A stretch of 64,000 nucleotides of DNA from Sphingomonas paeninsulae (GCF_003660165.1 NZ_CP032829.1:2431001-2495000); one strand, 5' to 3'; numbered from the stretch's first letter, positions 30,762 through 41,423 are shown. A program made the numbers and translations. Notes: generated by a model not told the origin, from the letters alone.

Positions 30762-33359
30762 ATGACGCAAACCACCTCGGCCTCCTCCACTTTCGTCAAC
30801 ATTGGCGAACGCACCAACGTCACCGGTTCGGCGGCGTTCAAAAAGATGATTATGGCGGGCGATTACGCCAAGGCCGTGGAAGTCGCGCGCCAGCAGGTCG
30901 AGAATGGCGCGCAGGTCATCGATATCAACATGGACGAAGGGCTGCTCGATTCCGAGTTCGCCATGACGACGTTCCTTAAACTTATCTCCGCCGAACCCGA
31001 TATCGCGCGGGTGCCGTTCATGGTCGACAGTTCGAAATGGTCGGTGATCGAGGCCGGACTGAAGTGCGTTTCGGGTAAGCCCATCGTCAATTCAATCAGC
31101 ATGAAAGAGGGCGAGGAACAGTTCCTGATCCATGCGCGCAAGGTCATGGCTTACGGCGCCGCCGTCGTCGTCATGGCTTTCGACGAAGTGGGGCAGGCCG
31201 ACACACAGGCGCGCAAGGTCGAGATTTGCGGGCGGGCGTATGACCTGCTGATCGGCATCGGCTTCCCGCCCGAGGACATCATCTTCGATCCCAACATCTT
31301 CGCCATCGCGACGGGGATCGAGGAGCATAACAATTACGCGGTCGACTTCATCGAGGCCTGTAAGGAAATCCGCGTCCGTTGTCCGCACGCCCATATCTCT
31401 GGCGGGCTGTCGAACCTGAGCTTTTCGTTCCGTGGCAACGAACCCGTGCGTCGCGCGATGCACAGTATCTTTTTATATTATGCGATTCCCGCCGGGCTCG
31501 ACATGGCGATCGTCAACGCGGGGCAACTCGACGTTTACGACACGATCGACCCTGAATTGCGCGATGCCTGTGAAGACGTGATCCTGAACCGTCGTGAGGA
31601 CGGAACCGAGCGGCTGGTCGAACTGGCCGAGAAGTATCGCGGCACTGACGCGGTCGCCGAAAAGGCGGCCGAGGAATGGCGCGGCTGGCCGGTGACCAAG
31701 CGGCTGGAGCACGCGTTGGTCAAGGGCATCGACATGTATGTCGTCGATGATACGGAGGAATGCCGTCAGGCGTTCGCGCGGCCGATCGAGGTTATCGAAG
31801 GGCCGTTGATGGACGGCATGAACGTCGTCGGCGACCTGTTCGGCAGCGGCAAGATGTTCCTGCCCCAGGTCGTGAAATCGGCGCGTGTGATGAAGAAGGC
31901 GGTTGCGCATCTGATCCCGTTTATCGAGGCGGCGAAGGAGCCTGGCACGCGTGCCAAGGGGCGGATCATCATGGCGACGGTCAAGGGCGATGTGCACGAT
32001 ATCGGCAAGAATATCGTCGGCGTTGTGCTTCAGTGTAACGGGTATGAAGTCATCGACCTTGGCGTGATGGTGCCGTGGACGAAGATATTGGAAGCGGCGA
32101 ATGAGAACGATGCCGACATGATTGGCCTGTCGGGGCTGATCACGCCGTCGCTGGATGAGATGGTCACGATGGCCGAAGAGATGCAGCGCGCGGGCTTCAC
32201 CATGCCGCTGCTGATCGGTGGCGCGACGACTTCGAAAGTTCACACCGCGATCCGTATTGCGCCTGCTTATGACGGGCCGGTGATCCATGTCCTCGATGCG
32301 AGCCGGGCGGTTGGTGTGGCTTCGACCTTGTTGTCGGATACCCAGCGCGATCCGTTCGTGGCGCAGACGCGGGCCGATTATGATGCTGTGCGGATTGCGC
32401 GTGAAGGCAAAGGGCAAAATGCCTTACTGCCGATTGCCGACGCGCGCGCCAATGCGTTTCCGGCCGATTTCAGCAGCCCGGTGCCAGCGCCGTTGCAGCC
32501 GGGGGTTCATTCGTTTCAGGATTGGCCGCTGGAGGATCTGCGTGAGATCATCGACTGGACGCCGTTTTTTCGCGCGTGGGAACTGGCCGGGAATTATCCG
32601 GCGATCCTGACCGATGAGGTTGTTGGCGAGAGTGCGACGGCGCTGTTTGCCGATGCACAGGCGATGCTCGACCAGATCATTTCAGAGAAATGGCTGACGG
32701 CGAAGGGTGTTGCGGGACTATGGCAATGTCGCCGTGATGGCGATGATGTTGTAATCGACAATGGACCGCGCATTCCGTTCCTGCGCCAGCAAATTGCAAA
32801 ACGTGAGGGGCGTCCGAACATGTGTCTGTCGGACTTCGTGAATCCGGACGGCGACTGGATTGGTGGGTTCGCGGTGACAGCCGGACACGGAATTGAGCCG
32901 CATTTGGCTCGATTTAAGGCAAATCACGACGATTATAGCGACATTTTGCTCAAAGCTTTGGCGGATCGGCTGGCCGAAGCGTTCGCCGAGCGACTGCATC
33001 AGCATGTTCGCACGACGTTGTGGGGCTATGCACCGGGCGAGCAGCTTACCAACGAAGCACTGATCAAGGAACAGTATCGCGGTATCCGTCCTGCTCCGGG
33101 TTATCCGGCGTGTCCTGACCACAGCGGCAAGCCCGTGCTGTTCGAATTGCTCAATGCGACCAATGCGACCGGGATTACGATGACGGAATCGTTCGCGATG
33201 ATGCCGACGGCGGCGGTTTCGGGTTATTATTTCGCGCACCCCGACAGTCAGTATTTCGGCGTGGCGCGGATCGGTGAGGACCAGTTGGCGGATTATACGG
33301 TGCGGCGCGGAGTCGATGCCGATGTTGCGCGGCGCTGGTTGCGTCCCAATCTGGATTGA
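30762..33359 (+). CDS. metH: Methionine synthase, folate/cobalamin/activation half (split MetH)
   Basis: This 865-residue protein contains the rest of MetH. The pterin-binding barrel has [16 protein letters not shown] and [14 protein letters not shown]. The cobalamin cap and domain follow, with the base-off histidine in [14 protein letters not shown], then the AdoMet activation domain ([18 protein letters not shown], near residue 770). It methylates homocysteine bound to the companion protein and is reactivated by AdoMet. ATG 30762 follows a GGGGAGAGGGGG-rich leader. Split MetH is known in other Alphaproteobacteria. Confidence 0.95.
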   Translation: MTQTTSASSTFVNIGERTNVTGSAAFKKMIMAGDYAKAVEVARQQVENGAQVIDINMDEGLLDSEFAMTTFLKLISAEPDIARVPFMVDSSKWSVIEAGLKCVSGKPIVNSISMKEGEEQFLIHARKVMAYGAAVVVMAFDEVGQADTQARKVEICGRAYDLLIGIGFPPEDIIFDPNIFAIATGIEEHNNYAVDFIEACKEIRVRCPHAHISGGLSNLSFSFRGNEPVRRAMHSIFLYYAIPAGLDMAIVNAGQLDVYDTIDPELRDACEDVILNRREDGTERLVELAEKYRGTDAVAEKAAEEWRGWPVTKRLEHALVKGIDMYVVDDTEECRQAFARPIEVIEGPLMDGMNVVGDLFGSGKMFLPQVVKSARVMKKAVAHLIPFIEAAKEPGTRAKGRIIMATVKGDVHDIGKNIVGVVLQCNGYEVIDLGVMVPWTKILEAANENDADMIGLSGLITPSLDEMVTMAEEMQRAGFTMPLLIGGATTSKVHTAIRIAPAYDGPVIHVLDASRAVGVASTLLSDTQRDPFVAQTRADYDAVRIAREGKGQNALLPIADARANAFPADFSSPVPAPLQPGVHSFQDWPLEDLREIIDWTPFFRAWELAGNYPAILTDEVVGESATALFADAQAMLDQIISEKWLTAKGVAGLWQCRRDGDDVVIDNGPRIPFLRQQIAKREGRPNMCLSDFVNPDGDWIGGFAVTAGHGIEPHLARFKANHDDYSDILLKALADRLAEAFAERLHQHVRTTLWGYAPGEQLTNEALIKEQYRGIRPAPGYPACPDHSGKPVLFELLNATNATGITMTESFAMMPTAAVSGYYFAHPDSQYFGVARIGEDQLADYTVRRGVDADVARRWLRPNLD

Positions 33360-33434
33360 TTGGCGACGACTTTCGGCCTGTCCTACACCGGCGATTTCTG
33401 GCAGCCCGCTTTTCGAAACGGAGCAAGAAATCCT

Positions 33435-34376
33435 ATGGTCGATCGCTTGAAATTCGCGAACCTGATGTTGCTGGCAGTCATCGCGCTGGCGGCTCCCGCA
33501 GCGGCGGCGGGAACGGGGCCGTTTTCAACCAGCAATGGGCGGACGTTCTTTCGGCTGGATGATGCGGTGAAGGGGCTGGGCGGCAGCGGCGGCACTATCG
33601 TCGTCGCACCCGGGACTTACCACGAATGCGCGGTTTTCGACGGTGGTGCGCTGAACATCCGGGCCGAAACACCGGGCAGCGCGATCTTCGATGGTACGGC
33701 GTGCGAGGGCAAAGCGGCGCTCGTCCTGCGCGGACTGAGCGCGGAAATCGATGGTCTGGTGTTTCAGAACATCCGCGTCCCCGATCAGAACGGATCGGGC
33801 ATTCGCCTGGAAAAAGGCGACCTTCACGTCACGCGCACGACGTTTCGCAATTCCGAACAGGGCATATTGAGCGCCGACGATGCGGGTGGATCGATCGTGA
33901 TCGACCATTCGACGTTTTCGGGACTGGGCGGTTGCCCCGATGGGCGGTGTTCGCATTCGATTTATATCGGTGACTATGGATCGCTCACCGTCAGCCGTGT
34001 GCGTTTCGAGCGGGGCACGGGCGGGCATTACGTCAAAAGCCGGGCGGCACGGGTCAGCGTCACGGACTCCAGCTTTGACGATTCGAACGGCAAGGCGACG
34101 AACTATATGATCGACTTGCCCGAAGGCGCGGTCGGCACCATTGCCCGCAACATTTTCGTGCAGGGCAAGGACAAGGAAAATCATTCGGCCTTCATTGCGG
34201 TCGCAGCCGAACATCGCAGCCATCCGTCGGCTGGCCTGAGCATCGAAGGCAATGACGCGTCGCAAGCGCCGGCCGTGACGTGGCCCAGCGTGTTCGTGGC
34301 CGACTGGAGCCACGAACCGCTGAAACTGGGTGCGAACAAGCTGTCGTCGCGCATCAAACCGTTCGAGACGCGTTAA
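33435..34376 (+). CDS. Exported right-handed parallel beta-helix protein
   Basis: This 313-residue protein has a signal peptide (LMLLAVIALAAPAAAAG). Repeated short strand motifs follow, such as GTIVVAPGTYHECAVFDGG, ALNIRAETPGSAIFDG and SIVIDHSTFSG, characteristic of pectate-lyase-like beta-helices (NosD/CASH type). The likely location is periplasmic or extracellular and the ligand is probably a polysaccharide, but no catalytic residues are identifiable. ATG 33435, behind GGAGCAAG, is chosen over TTG 33360, which abuts metH. It converges with the phosphatase gene, overlapping by 4 bases. Confidence 0.78.
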   Translation: MVDRLKFANLMLLAVIALAAPAAAAGTGPFSTSNGRTFFRLDDAVKGLGGSGGTIVVAPGTYHECAVFDGGALNIRAETPGSAIFDGTACEGKAALVLRGLSAEIDGLVFQNIRVPDQNGSGIRLEKGDLHVTRTTFRNSEQGILSADDAGGSIVIDHSTFSGLGGCPDGRCSHSIYIGDYGSLTVSRVRFERGTGGHYVKSRAARVSVTDSSFDDSNGKATNYMIDLPEGAVGTIARNIFVQGKDKENHSAFIAVAAEHRSHPSAGLSIEGNDASQAPAVTWPSVFVADWSHEPLKLGANKLSSRIKPFETR

Positions 34377-36031
34377 GGGCAGTTGGTTCCGCTCGCGCTG
34401 AGGTTGATACACTGCCCATCGACCATAGGCGTCGGAACCTTGGCGAGAGCAGCGAGGGTTGGCGCGATATCGACGGTTTCGACGGGGGTTGCGCGTGTTT
34501 CGGCAGTTGCGCCCGGCCACCAGAACAGGATCGGCACTTGTCGGTCATGGTCCCACGGCGAGCCATGTCCGGCCACTGTATCGCCGGGACCGCGCGGGAT
34601 GCCGAAGCTGGTTCGTGCAGCATAGGCCACCGCAATATCGCCTGACCGATCGGGGTCGTAGCTTTCATGATAACGCTGGACCATCGTGAGTTTATCCGGC
34701 GTGGTGTGGGGTGGAACGGTGGCGGCCTCGACCTCCTTGCGGGTAAATACCTCGCGCACTTCGGGTTGTTGTTTTAGCCAGGCGATGGTCGCGTCGCTGA
34801 CTTTGGCACGAAGCGCGGCATCCGGGCCGACGTTGATATAAAGTTGCTGGGCATCGTTGCCGACGATCGGTTCATAGGCGATGCCAAGTTGTGCTGCGAT
34901 TGCCTTGTTCAGGCGGCCGACCAATGCACTATCGTCGATGCGGGTTGCGGCCGGGTCATGTTCAACTTCGCGTTCGGCGGCATCGGTTGCGCCGTGATCG
35001 GCGGTCAGGACCACGACGAACGGAACTCCGGTGTGTTGCAAGCCGTCGAGCAATCGGCCGATGGATGCGTCGAGTGCGGCCTGCTGGACGCACATTTCCG
35101 CGCCGCCATTGCCATAGCGATGTCCGACGTAATCGGTCGCGGACAGACTAATTGCGAGAACGTCGGTTGCTGGGCCGCGCCCCAGATTATGCCGCGCGAT
35201 CAAATCCCGCGCGAAATCAACCACAGTTGAGTCGAATAACGGAGAGGCGCGGAGGTTTTCCTGAAAGTCGGTGGTTGTCAGGAAGTCTGGACTTTCCTCG
35301 ACGTGTGACGCGATTTCGGGCGGGACTTTTCCTGACAGATCGATGTTGCCGAAGCGGTGAGGTTTCTGGAGTGCTGTGCATTGTGAAGAAGCAACGGGCC
35401 ACAAGGGCGGGGGCGTCTTTTTCCAGTTTTCGAACAGTGCTTTGTCGAATGCTCGCACGGGTTCGGTGGTTGCAGGCGTTGCGGGGCCTGCAAATTCGGA
35501 TGTCGTGAAGCCGGTGCCATCGACCCACCAATAAACGCCATCTGGGTGTTTGCCGCCCATCGTGATTGCCGCGCGGTCCTTGCCCGATACTGCATAGGAT
35601 CGCGAACCCGGCTGCGCTGCTTTCACCCAGTCGCCGAACGTTGTGACGCGCATATTCTGTGGGCCGCGTGCGTTGGCATCGGATGATCCGGGTGCCAGAA
35701 CGCAATAGACATTCGATCCGGTCTTCACATCGAACCAGCTATTGGCGACGATGCCTGTTCCAGAGGGGTGACGACCGGTCAGGATGGTCGAATGGCCGGG
35801 GCAGGTTTCGGTCGCAGCATGGCTTTGATAACCGACGGGGAACGCGACGCCGCTGGATATGGTTTTCAGGCCGTGGACGTAAGTTGGGCGGTAACGCTGG
35901 AACAGTTCGGACGAGAATTGATCGACCGAGATTGCGACGATCAGCTTTGGCTTAACCGGAGGGGCAGATTGGGCTTGCGCTGTCGATGTTACAAGCGTCA
36001 GTGCAAGCGCGCCAAACAAGTACCGGGCCAA
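34373..36031 (-). CDS. PhoK/SPAP-like periplasmic alkaline phosphatase
   Basis: This 552-residue exported hydrolase of the type I phosphodiesterase/alkaline phosphatase superfamily strongly resembles the Sphingomonas phosphatase SPAP/PhoK. SVDQF supplies a metal aspartate (Asp37), and TETCPGHSTILTG holds the nucleophilic threonine (Thr76). VANSWFD and GKDRAAITM carry the asparagine and the lysine/arginine that define the monoesterase, and LTADHGATD plus GHGSPWDHDR provide metal ligands. A signal peptide ends at AQA. The start codon is TTG 36031, with GGAG seven bases upstream. It is divergent from dsbD with a 62-base shared spacer. Confidence 0.9.
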   Translation of the reverse strand: MARYLFGALALTLVTSTAQAQSAPPVKPKLIVAISVDQFSSELFQRYRPTYVHGLKTISSGVAFPVGYQSHAATETCPGHSTILTGRHPSGTGIVANSWFDVKTGSNVYCVLAPGSSDANARGPQNMRVTTFGDWVKAAQPGSRSYAVSGKDRAAITMGGKHPDGVYWWVDGTGFTTSEFAGPATPATTEPVRAFDKALFENWKKTPPPLWPVASSQCTALQKPHRFGNIDLSGKVPPEIASHVEESPDFLTTTDFQENLRASPLFDSTVVDFARDLIARHNLGRGPATDVLAISLSATDYVGHRYGNGGAEMCVQQAALDASIGRLLDGLQHTGVPFVVVLTADHGATDAAEREVEHDPAATRIDDSALVGRLNKAIAAQLGIAYEPIVGNDAQQLYINVGPDAALRAKVSDATIAWLKQQPEVREVFTRKEVEAATVPPHTTPDKLTMVQRYHESYDPDRSGDIAVAYAARTSFGIPRGPGDTVAGHGSPWDHDRQVPILFWWPGATAETRATPVETVDIAPTLAALAKVPTPMVDGQCINLSASGTNCP

Positions 36032-36093
36032 AGCGTCTCTCCGTATGAAATTATGAGTCGTCAGCGTATTGCCGCGCGTCCATGGAGTCCCGC

Positions 36094-38121
36094 ATGAAGG
36101 CTATATATTTCTGGCTCGTGACATTGGTGGCGATTGCGTTGGTTCCGCAGGCTGTGGCCCAACCGACGCATATTCAGCCCCGCCTTGTTTCAGAGGTCAT
36201 GGAACCGGTGGCGGGATCGACGATTACGATCGCGGTCGAGATGCGGACCGACAAGGGCTGGCACGGGTATTGGAAGAATCCCGGTGAAGCGGGCCTTGCG
36301 CCGCGCTTTGCGTGGGATTTGCCGAAGGGGGCCAGCGTTGGCGCTCCCGCGTTTCCGGTACCCCACGCGCTGACTATTGCTGGTCTGACGAACTATGTGT
36401 TCGAGGCTGACCATGCGCTGTTGTTTCCACTGAAAATTCCGGCTGGGATCGCGGCAGGCACGATTTTGCCGATACGGGTGAAAGCTGATTGGCTGGCATG
36501 TACCGATCAGGTTTGTGTTCCCGAACGTGGCGAGTTTTCTCTCGATCTGCAGGTCGGAGCCGGGGCGGTGACGAACGGCCCGCAATTCGACGGCTGGCGG
36601 GCAAAGCTGCCGACGCCACTTGGTTCTGTAGTCACATTCGCGCGACGTGGAGATCGGGTGCGCCTTGCCATTCCTTATCCCGCGACTGCGGACGTTGCGG
36701 ACGCGCATTTCTTTCCGAACGACAATGGTGTGATTGTCGATGCTGCGCCGCAGTTGTTCAGCCGGTCGGGTGAAGTCCTGATCGCCAGCCTTTCGGCGAC
36801 CAAGGGTGGGATGGGCATTCCGGCTGGCGTCTTGTCGATCGGTGGACGCGGGTTTGAGATTGTGCCGCAGGCAGGCGCAGTTCCGGCGGATGGAACGCCG
36901 CTGAACGAACAGGGGGGGAATGGGTCGTTGACGACGATCCTGCTGTCCATCGGTGGAGCTTTGCTCGGCGGACTGATCCTGAACATTATGCCGTGTGTAT
37001 TTCCGATCCTGAGTTTGAAGGCGCTGTCGCTTGCCAAGGCGGGTGGGGATGCCAATCCCGAACAAGAACGTGCGGCGCGACGTGACGCGCTGTCCTATAC
37101 GGCAAGCGCGGTTGCGGTTTGTGTGGCGCTTGGCGGCGCGATCCTTGTGTTGCGAGCCGGCGGAAGTGCCGTCGGCTGGGCATTCCAGTTGCAAGATCCG
37201 CGCGTCATCATCGTGTTGCTGTTGTTGGTCGTCGCGATTGCGTTGAACCTTGCGGGGCTGTTCGAACTGCCTGCGATAGGAGGCGGAATTGCTGCGCAGG
37301 GCAATGGTTTTGTGACGGGTGCGCTGGCGGCGTTCATTGCGACCCCGTGCACTGGTCCGTTCATGGGCGCGGCACTGGGGGCGGCACTGGTCCTGCCGCC
37401 TGCTGCTGCCATGGCGGTGTTTGCCGGACTGGGACTGGGGCTGGCGCTGCCGTTTCTGGCGCTTGGGTTTTTCCCGGTGCTGCGGCGGATGTTGCCGAAG
37501 CCGGGTGCATGGATGGCGACTTTGCGGCGCATCTTGAGCGTGCCGATGTTCCTGACGGCGCTGGGGCTGGCGTGGCTGCTTGGGCGACAGGCGGGGGTCG
37601 ATGCGCTTGTGCGGGGACTTGGACTGGCGCTGTTTGCTGCGCTCGGTTTCTGGTGGACGGGATTGCGACAGGCTCGTGGAAAAGGTGGCCTAGCGATCGG
37701 TGCCGTGATGGCGGTTGTTGCCGGGGCGATCGGCGTGGCTGTGGTGCCGCAATCCGCTCCGGCTTCGGCCGCGACCGTCGATGCGCTAAAATCCGAGCCA
37801 TTTAGTGAGGCACGACTGGCGGCGTTACAGGCCGAGGGGCGACCGGTGTTCGTGTATTTCACCGCGGACTGGTGTCTGACCTGCAAGGTGAATGAACGGA
37901 TCGCAATCGACCGGCCAGAGGTGGCGGCTGCATTCGGTAAAGCGAAGGTAGCGACGTTGGTCGGCGATTGGACACGCAGCGATCCGACGATCGGGCGGTT
38001 TCTGAACGCGCAGGGGCGGTCGGGTGTGCCGCTTTATCTGTACTACCTCCCCGGCAACGCGAAGCCCGAAGTCCTGCCACAAGTGCTGACTCCGGGGACG
38101 CTGATCGCACTTACTTCCTGA
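36094..38121 (+). CDS. dsbD: DsbD/ScsB-like thiol:disulfide interchange protein
   Basis: This 675-residue protein transfers electrons from cytoplasmic thioredoxin to periplasmic acceptors. After a signal peptide comes a periplasmic domain with a CTDQVC cysteine pair. An eight-helix DsbD/CcdA membrane core has one cysteine in NIMPCVFPIL and one in ATPCTGPFMG. A C-terminal thioredoxin domain has TADWCLTCK. The N-domain cysteine pattern is closer to ScsB-type proteins than to E. coli DsbD. ATG 36094 is preceded by GGAG at six bases; the ATG at 36082 is less likely. It overlaps the convergent amidohydrolase by 11 bases. Confidence 0.9.
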   Translation: MKAIYFWLVTLVAIALVPQAVAQPTHIQPRLVSEVMEPVAGSTITIAVEMRTDKGWHGYWKNPGEAGLAPRFAWDLPKGASVGAPAFPVPHALTIAGLTNYVFEADHALLFPLKIPAGIAAGTILPIRVKADWLACTDQVCVPERGEFSLDLQVGAGAVTNGPQFDGWRAKLPTPLGSVVTFARRGDRVRLAIPYPATADVADAHFFPNDNGVIVDAAPQLFSRSGEVLIASLSATKGGMGIPAGVLSIGGRGFEIVPQAGAVPADGTPLNEQGGNGSLTTILLSIGGALLGGLILNIMPCVFPILSLKALSLAKAGGDANPEQERAARRDALSYTASAVAVCVALGGAILVLRAGGSAVGWAFQLQDPRVIIVLLLLVVAIALNLAGLFELPAIGGGIAAQGNGFVTGALAAFIATPCTGPFMGAALGAALVLPPAAAMAVFAGLGLGLALPFLALGFFPVLRRMLPKPGAWMATLRRILSVPMFLTALGLAWLLGRQAGVDALVRGLGLALFAALGFWWTGLRQARGKGGLAIGAVMAVVAGAIGVAVVPQSAPASAATVDALKSEPFSEARLAALQAEGRPVFVYFTADWCLTCKVNERIAIDRPEVAAAFGKAKVATLVGDWTRSDPTIGRFLNAQGRSGVPLYLYYLPGNAKPEVLPQVLTPGTLIALTS

Positions 38122-39805
38122 AGACGCGCTTTCCGCCGATCCATGTTTCGGCGACCTTTGTGGCGCGCACTGATGCTGGTGGCCCGTCTAGCGGATCGTG
38201 ATCGACCAGAATGAAGTCGGCGCGGAAGCCGGGAGCGAGCCGCCCAACACGATCCTCTGCAAAGGCGGCATAGGCAGCGCCGGTGGTGAACGCCGCGAGC
38301 GCCTGTTCGCGAGTGATGATTTCCTGTGGCTGCCAGCCGCCGAAGGGTTGACCGTCAGCGCCTTCACGGCTGATCGCCGCGGCGATGCCGGGGAAGGGGT
38401 TAGGACTTTCGACGGGCGTGTCCGAGCCGAAAGCGAGATGCGCACCGTTGGCCAGCATGGATTTCCATGCATAGGCACCGGGCAAGCGAGCGGCACCAAG
38501 GCGTGCTTCGGCCATTGTCCGGTCGCTCGTCTGGTGGACGGGCTGCATAGAGGCGACAATGCCATTTTTGCCAAAGCGTGGCAGATCGACAGGGTCCACA
38601 ATCTGCGCGTGTTCGATCCGCCAGCGCCTGTCGCCTTTGTAGGTCGGGGCGAGGTCTTCGATCGCGGTCAGGACTTCATCGTTGGCACGATCGCCGATGG
38701 CGTGGATGGCGACCTGAAACCCGTCCATCGCGGCGCGGCTCATCAGATTCTTCATCTTGGCGTCATCCATGAAGCACAAACCACTATCGCCGGGTTTGTC
38801 GGCATAGGGTTTTTTCAGGCAAGCTCCGCGCGATCCGAGCGCACCGTCAGCATAGAATTTGACGCCTACCATGCGCAGATGATCGGCATAGAGCCATGAT
38901 GTCGGTTCACCCGCTGCGATCGTCAGCGTGGGTTCGATACCGAAAGCATAGGAATAGATGCGGACGGCCAGCCGTCCGGTGTCGCCTGCGCGCCGGTATG
39001 TGTTCCAATCGTCGAGAGTCGTGCCCATGTCGGCGATGCCGGTGATGCCAAAGCCGAGCAGAATGTCCTGAGCCTTTGCAAAAGCAAGGTCGCGGTCTTT
39101 GGAAGTGGGTGCGGGGATTGCTTTGGCAATGAGAGCGGTGGCCGCATCGACGAACACGCCGGTCGGTTTGCCCGCAACAGATTCGATCCGTCCGCCTGCC
39201 GGTGCCTTTGTCGTAGCGGTAACGCCCGCTGCGCTCATCGCTGCGGTGTTGGCCCAGCCGGCATGACCATCGACGCGCGACAGCCAGATTGGGCGGTCAC
39301 CGGCGAGGCCGTTCAGGTCGGCGGCGGTTGGAAAACGTCCGAGTTGCCATTTCTCCTGATTCCAGCCCCCACCGAGTATCCAGTGACGGTCGGGATGGGC
39401 GGCGGCGTAGGCGGTGATCTTTGCCTTCGCCTGATCGAGCGATGTGGTGTCGGACAGGTCGAGCGTAAGCGCGCTGAAACCCAGTTCCATGACATGGCCG
39501 TGCGCGTCGATCATGCCGGGCAGCAGCGTTTGTCCCTTGCCATCAAGCTTCCAATCGGGCCGCTCTGGAGCTTTGTCGCCCCGCTGGACCAGCTTGCCGA
39601 CCTTGCCATCCGGGGTCACGGTCAGGCCAGTGAACCTGATGATTTTGCCCTGTGCATCGAGTGTTACGCCGTTGACATTGTCCACCCAGCCGTCGGCAAG
39701 CGCAGGTGTGGCGACTATGATCGCAAGTGCCAGGCAATGCCGAAAACGAAGCCGTGGAGGGAGAAATCTGGCGCATTGTGCGCGGCGGTTTATGGTGCGG
39801 GTCAT
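38111..39805 (-). CDS. Exported amidohydrolase family 3 protein
   Basis: This 564-residue metal-dependent hydrolase belongs to the YtcJ/LAF3-like amidohydrolase group. A likely signal peptide (LALAIIVATPALA) precedes the barrel. DAHGHV provides the first metal histidines, and HAIGDRAND, IEHAQIV and FGSDTPVESPNPF are the later metal and catalytic motifs. Substrates of this family are mostly undefined amides or cyclic amidines. It stands alone on the minus strand, convergent with dsbD. Confidence 0.88.
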   Translation of the reverse strand: MTRTINRRAQCARFLPPRLRFRHCLALAIIVATPALADGWVDNVNGVTLDAQGKIIRFTGLTVTPDGKVGKLVQRGDKAPERPDWKLDGKGQTLLPGMIDAHGHVMELGFSALTLDLSDTTSLDQAKAKITAYAAAHPDRHWILGGGWNQEKWQLGRFPTAADLNGLAGDRPIWLSRVDGHAGWANTAAMSAAGVTATTKAPAGGRIESVAGKPTGVFVDAATALIAKAIPAPTSKDRDLAFAKAQDILLGFGITGIADMGTTLDDWNTYRRAGDTGRLAVRIYSYAFGIEPTLTIAAGEPTSWLYADHLRMVGVKFYADGALGSRGACLKKPYADKPGDSGLCFMDDAKMKNLMSRAAMDGFQVAIHAIGDRANDEVLTAIEDLAPTYKGDRRWRIEHAQIVDPVDLPRFGKNGIVASMQPVHQTSDRTMAEARLGAARLPGAYAWKSMLANGAHLAFGSDTPVESPNPFPGIAAAISREGADGQPFGGWQPQEIITREQALAAFTTGAAYAAFAEDRVGRLAPGFRADFILVDHDPLDGPPASVRATKVAETWIGGKRVFRK

Positions 39806-39923
39806 AAGCCCATGTTGCCAGAAGGTTTTGCGCGAGGACAGGGGATGCTAGGTTGGACTGGACACTTTTTGCCGCGCAACCGTTATCTAAATGAACATTA
39901 TACTATCAATCTAGGAATCGCGT

Positions 39924-40973
39924 TTGCCTGTTTTTGCCAGTGAGAATGTTGACACGACGGACCTTGTAGCCACGCGCGACGCGCTCCGGGACAGCAATGC
40001 GCGATTTCGCACACTTGCCGACGCGATGCCGCAGATGGTCTGGTCAACGCTGCCTGACGGGTTCCACGATTATTATAATTCGCAGTGGTATAATTTCACT
40101 GGTGTTCCAACCGGATCAACCGATGGCAAGGGCTGGGAGGGCGTGTTTCATCCCGATGATCGGCCAGAGGCGTGGAAGCGCTGGAACCATAGCCTTGCTA
40201 CCGGGGAACCATATGAGGTCGAATATCGTCTCCGCCATCGCAGCGGGAATTATCGCTGGACGATCGGACGAGCGTTACCGATCCGGGATGGGGAAGGGAA
40301 AATTATACGTTGGATGGGCACCTGCACCGATATCGATAATGCGAAACGCAATGCTGAGCAGAACGAAATACTAAGCCGCGAGCTTAGCCACCGCATCAAA
40401 AATATATTTGCCGTTATCGGTGGACTGGTCGGGCTGTCGGTCCGTCGTCACCCTGAAGCCAAAGCTTATGGGCGCGAACTTCAGGCCCGCATTGCGGCGT
40501 TAGCCAGGGCTCACGAATTTGTCAGGCCACACAGCGAACAGTCCGCACCCTATATTGCGGCGTCCACCCTGCACGCGATGTTGCACGACCTTTTTGCGGC
40601 TTACCCTGCGCTTAACGAGGGACGGCTGACGATCTCGGGCGATGATGTCGCAATAGACGACCGCGGTGCAACGCCGGTCGCCCTCGTATTCCATGAGCTG
40701 GCGACCAACGCGGCGAAATATGGCGCGTTGTCGGTTGCGGACGGCGCAGTCGCCGTTGCGTCGTCAGTTAATGACGATGCAGTAAGCGTTGTCTGGATCG
40801 AGCGTAACGGCCCTGAAATTGCCGGACCACCCGAACGCACGGGATTTGGGTCGCAATTGGCCGAACTCAGTATCGTACAACAACTGGGAGGCACGATAAA
40901 ACAGACTTGGGATCGAGTTGGGCTGACCGTTCATATAACGGTACCCGCTGGGCGACTTACCCGGACAGAATAA
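39924..40973 (+). CDS. PAS-HWE sensor histidine kinase
   Basis: This 349-residue soluble kinase has a PAS/PAC sensor (FRTLADAMPQMVWSTLPDGF, then YEVEYRLRHRSGNYRWTIGRALP, residues 25-140). An HWE kinase core follows, with the phosphoacceptor in LSRELSHRIKN, the N-box in FHELATNAAKYGALS and the diagnostic W-x-E in VVWIERNG. The start is a TTG at 39924 behind AGGA. It converges with a single-domain response regulator two bases away, suggesting a functional pair. HWE kinases of sphingomonads often feed the general stress response. Confidence 0.92.
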   Translation: MPVFASENVDTTDLVATRDALRDSNARFRTLADAMPQMVWSTLPDGFHDYYNSQWYNFTGVPTGSTDGKGWEGVFHPDDRPEAWKRWNHSLATGEPYEVEYRLRHRSGNYRWTIGRALPIRDGEGKIIRWMGTCTDIDNAKRNAEQNEILSRELSHRIKNIFAVIGGLVGLSVRRHPEAKAYGRELQARIAALARAHEFVRPHSEQSAPYIAASTLHAMLHDLFAAYPALNEGRLTISGDDVAIDDRGATPVALVFHELATNAAKYGALSVADGAVAVASSVNDDAVSVVWIERNGPEIAGPPERTGFGSQLAELSIVQQLGGTIKQTWDRVGLTVHITVPAGRLTRTE

Positions 40974-40975
40974 GG

Positions 40976-41380
40976 TCAGGCGAAAAGCCGCAAGCTCGAT
41001 GGGGGGATGGCGGCAACGTCGCCAACTTTCCGGCGGAGAGCATATTCTACCGCTGCTGCAACCACCTCAAGATCCGTCGGCTTAGTTAACACGCCGATGG
41101 TTCCTGCCACGCCATTTCCAAGCACGCGTGGGTTGGCGGTAATGAACAATACCGACGCGTTATGCTGACCGCTCAGTCGCTTGCCGATTTCTGGACCAGT
41201 AAGCCCGTCGCGCAAGTTCAAATCGACCAGCGCCAGATCGGGCTTCAGCATACCCAGATCGAGAGCCGTCGCCATATCGGGTGCGATACCGACCGAAACG
41301 TAACCCAGATCCTCAAGAATAGCTTCGAGCTCCATTGCGACGAGCATCTCGTCTTCAACAATGAGGATACGGGCAGGCAT
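40976..41380 (-). CDS. Single-domain response regulator
   Basis: This 134-residue receiver domain has no output domain. ILIVEDEMLVAMELE has the acidic pair, DLALVDLNLRDG the phosphoacceptor aspartate, ITAN the conserved threonine region and LTKPTD the lysine. It lacks the FATGUY signature of SdrG-type regulators. Such proteins act as phosphate shuttles or by protein contact. It is convergent with the HWE kinase and preceded by a good match to a general-stress promoter. Confidence 0.9.
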   Translation of the reverse strand: MPARILIVEDEMLVAMELEAILEDLGYVSVGIAPDMATALDLGMLKPDLALVDLNLRDGLTGPEIGKRLSGQHNASVLFITANPRVLGNGVAGTIGVLTKPTDLEVVAAAVEYALRRKVGDVAAIPPSSLRLFA

Positions 41381-41423
41381 GGTGGTCTTTGTCTCTTTTC
41401 GAACAATGAAGTTATATTTAAGC

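Noticed and set aside
40976-41380. Response regulator as an SdrG-type FATGUY protein
   Set aside because: The segment around the conserved threonine reads LFITANPRVL and lacks the FATGUY signature.
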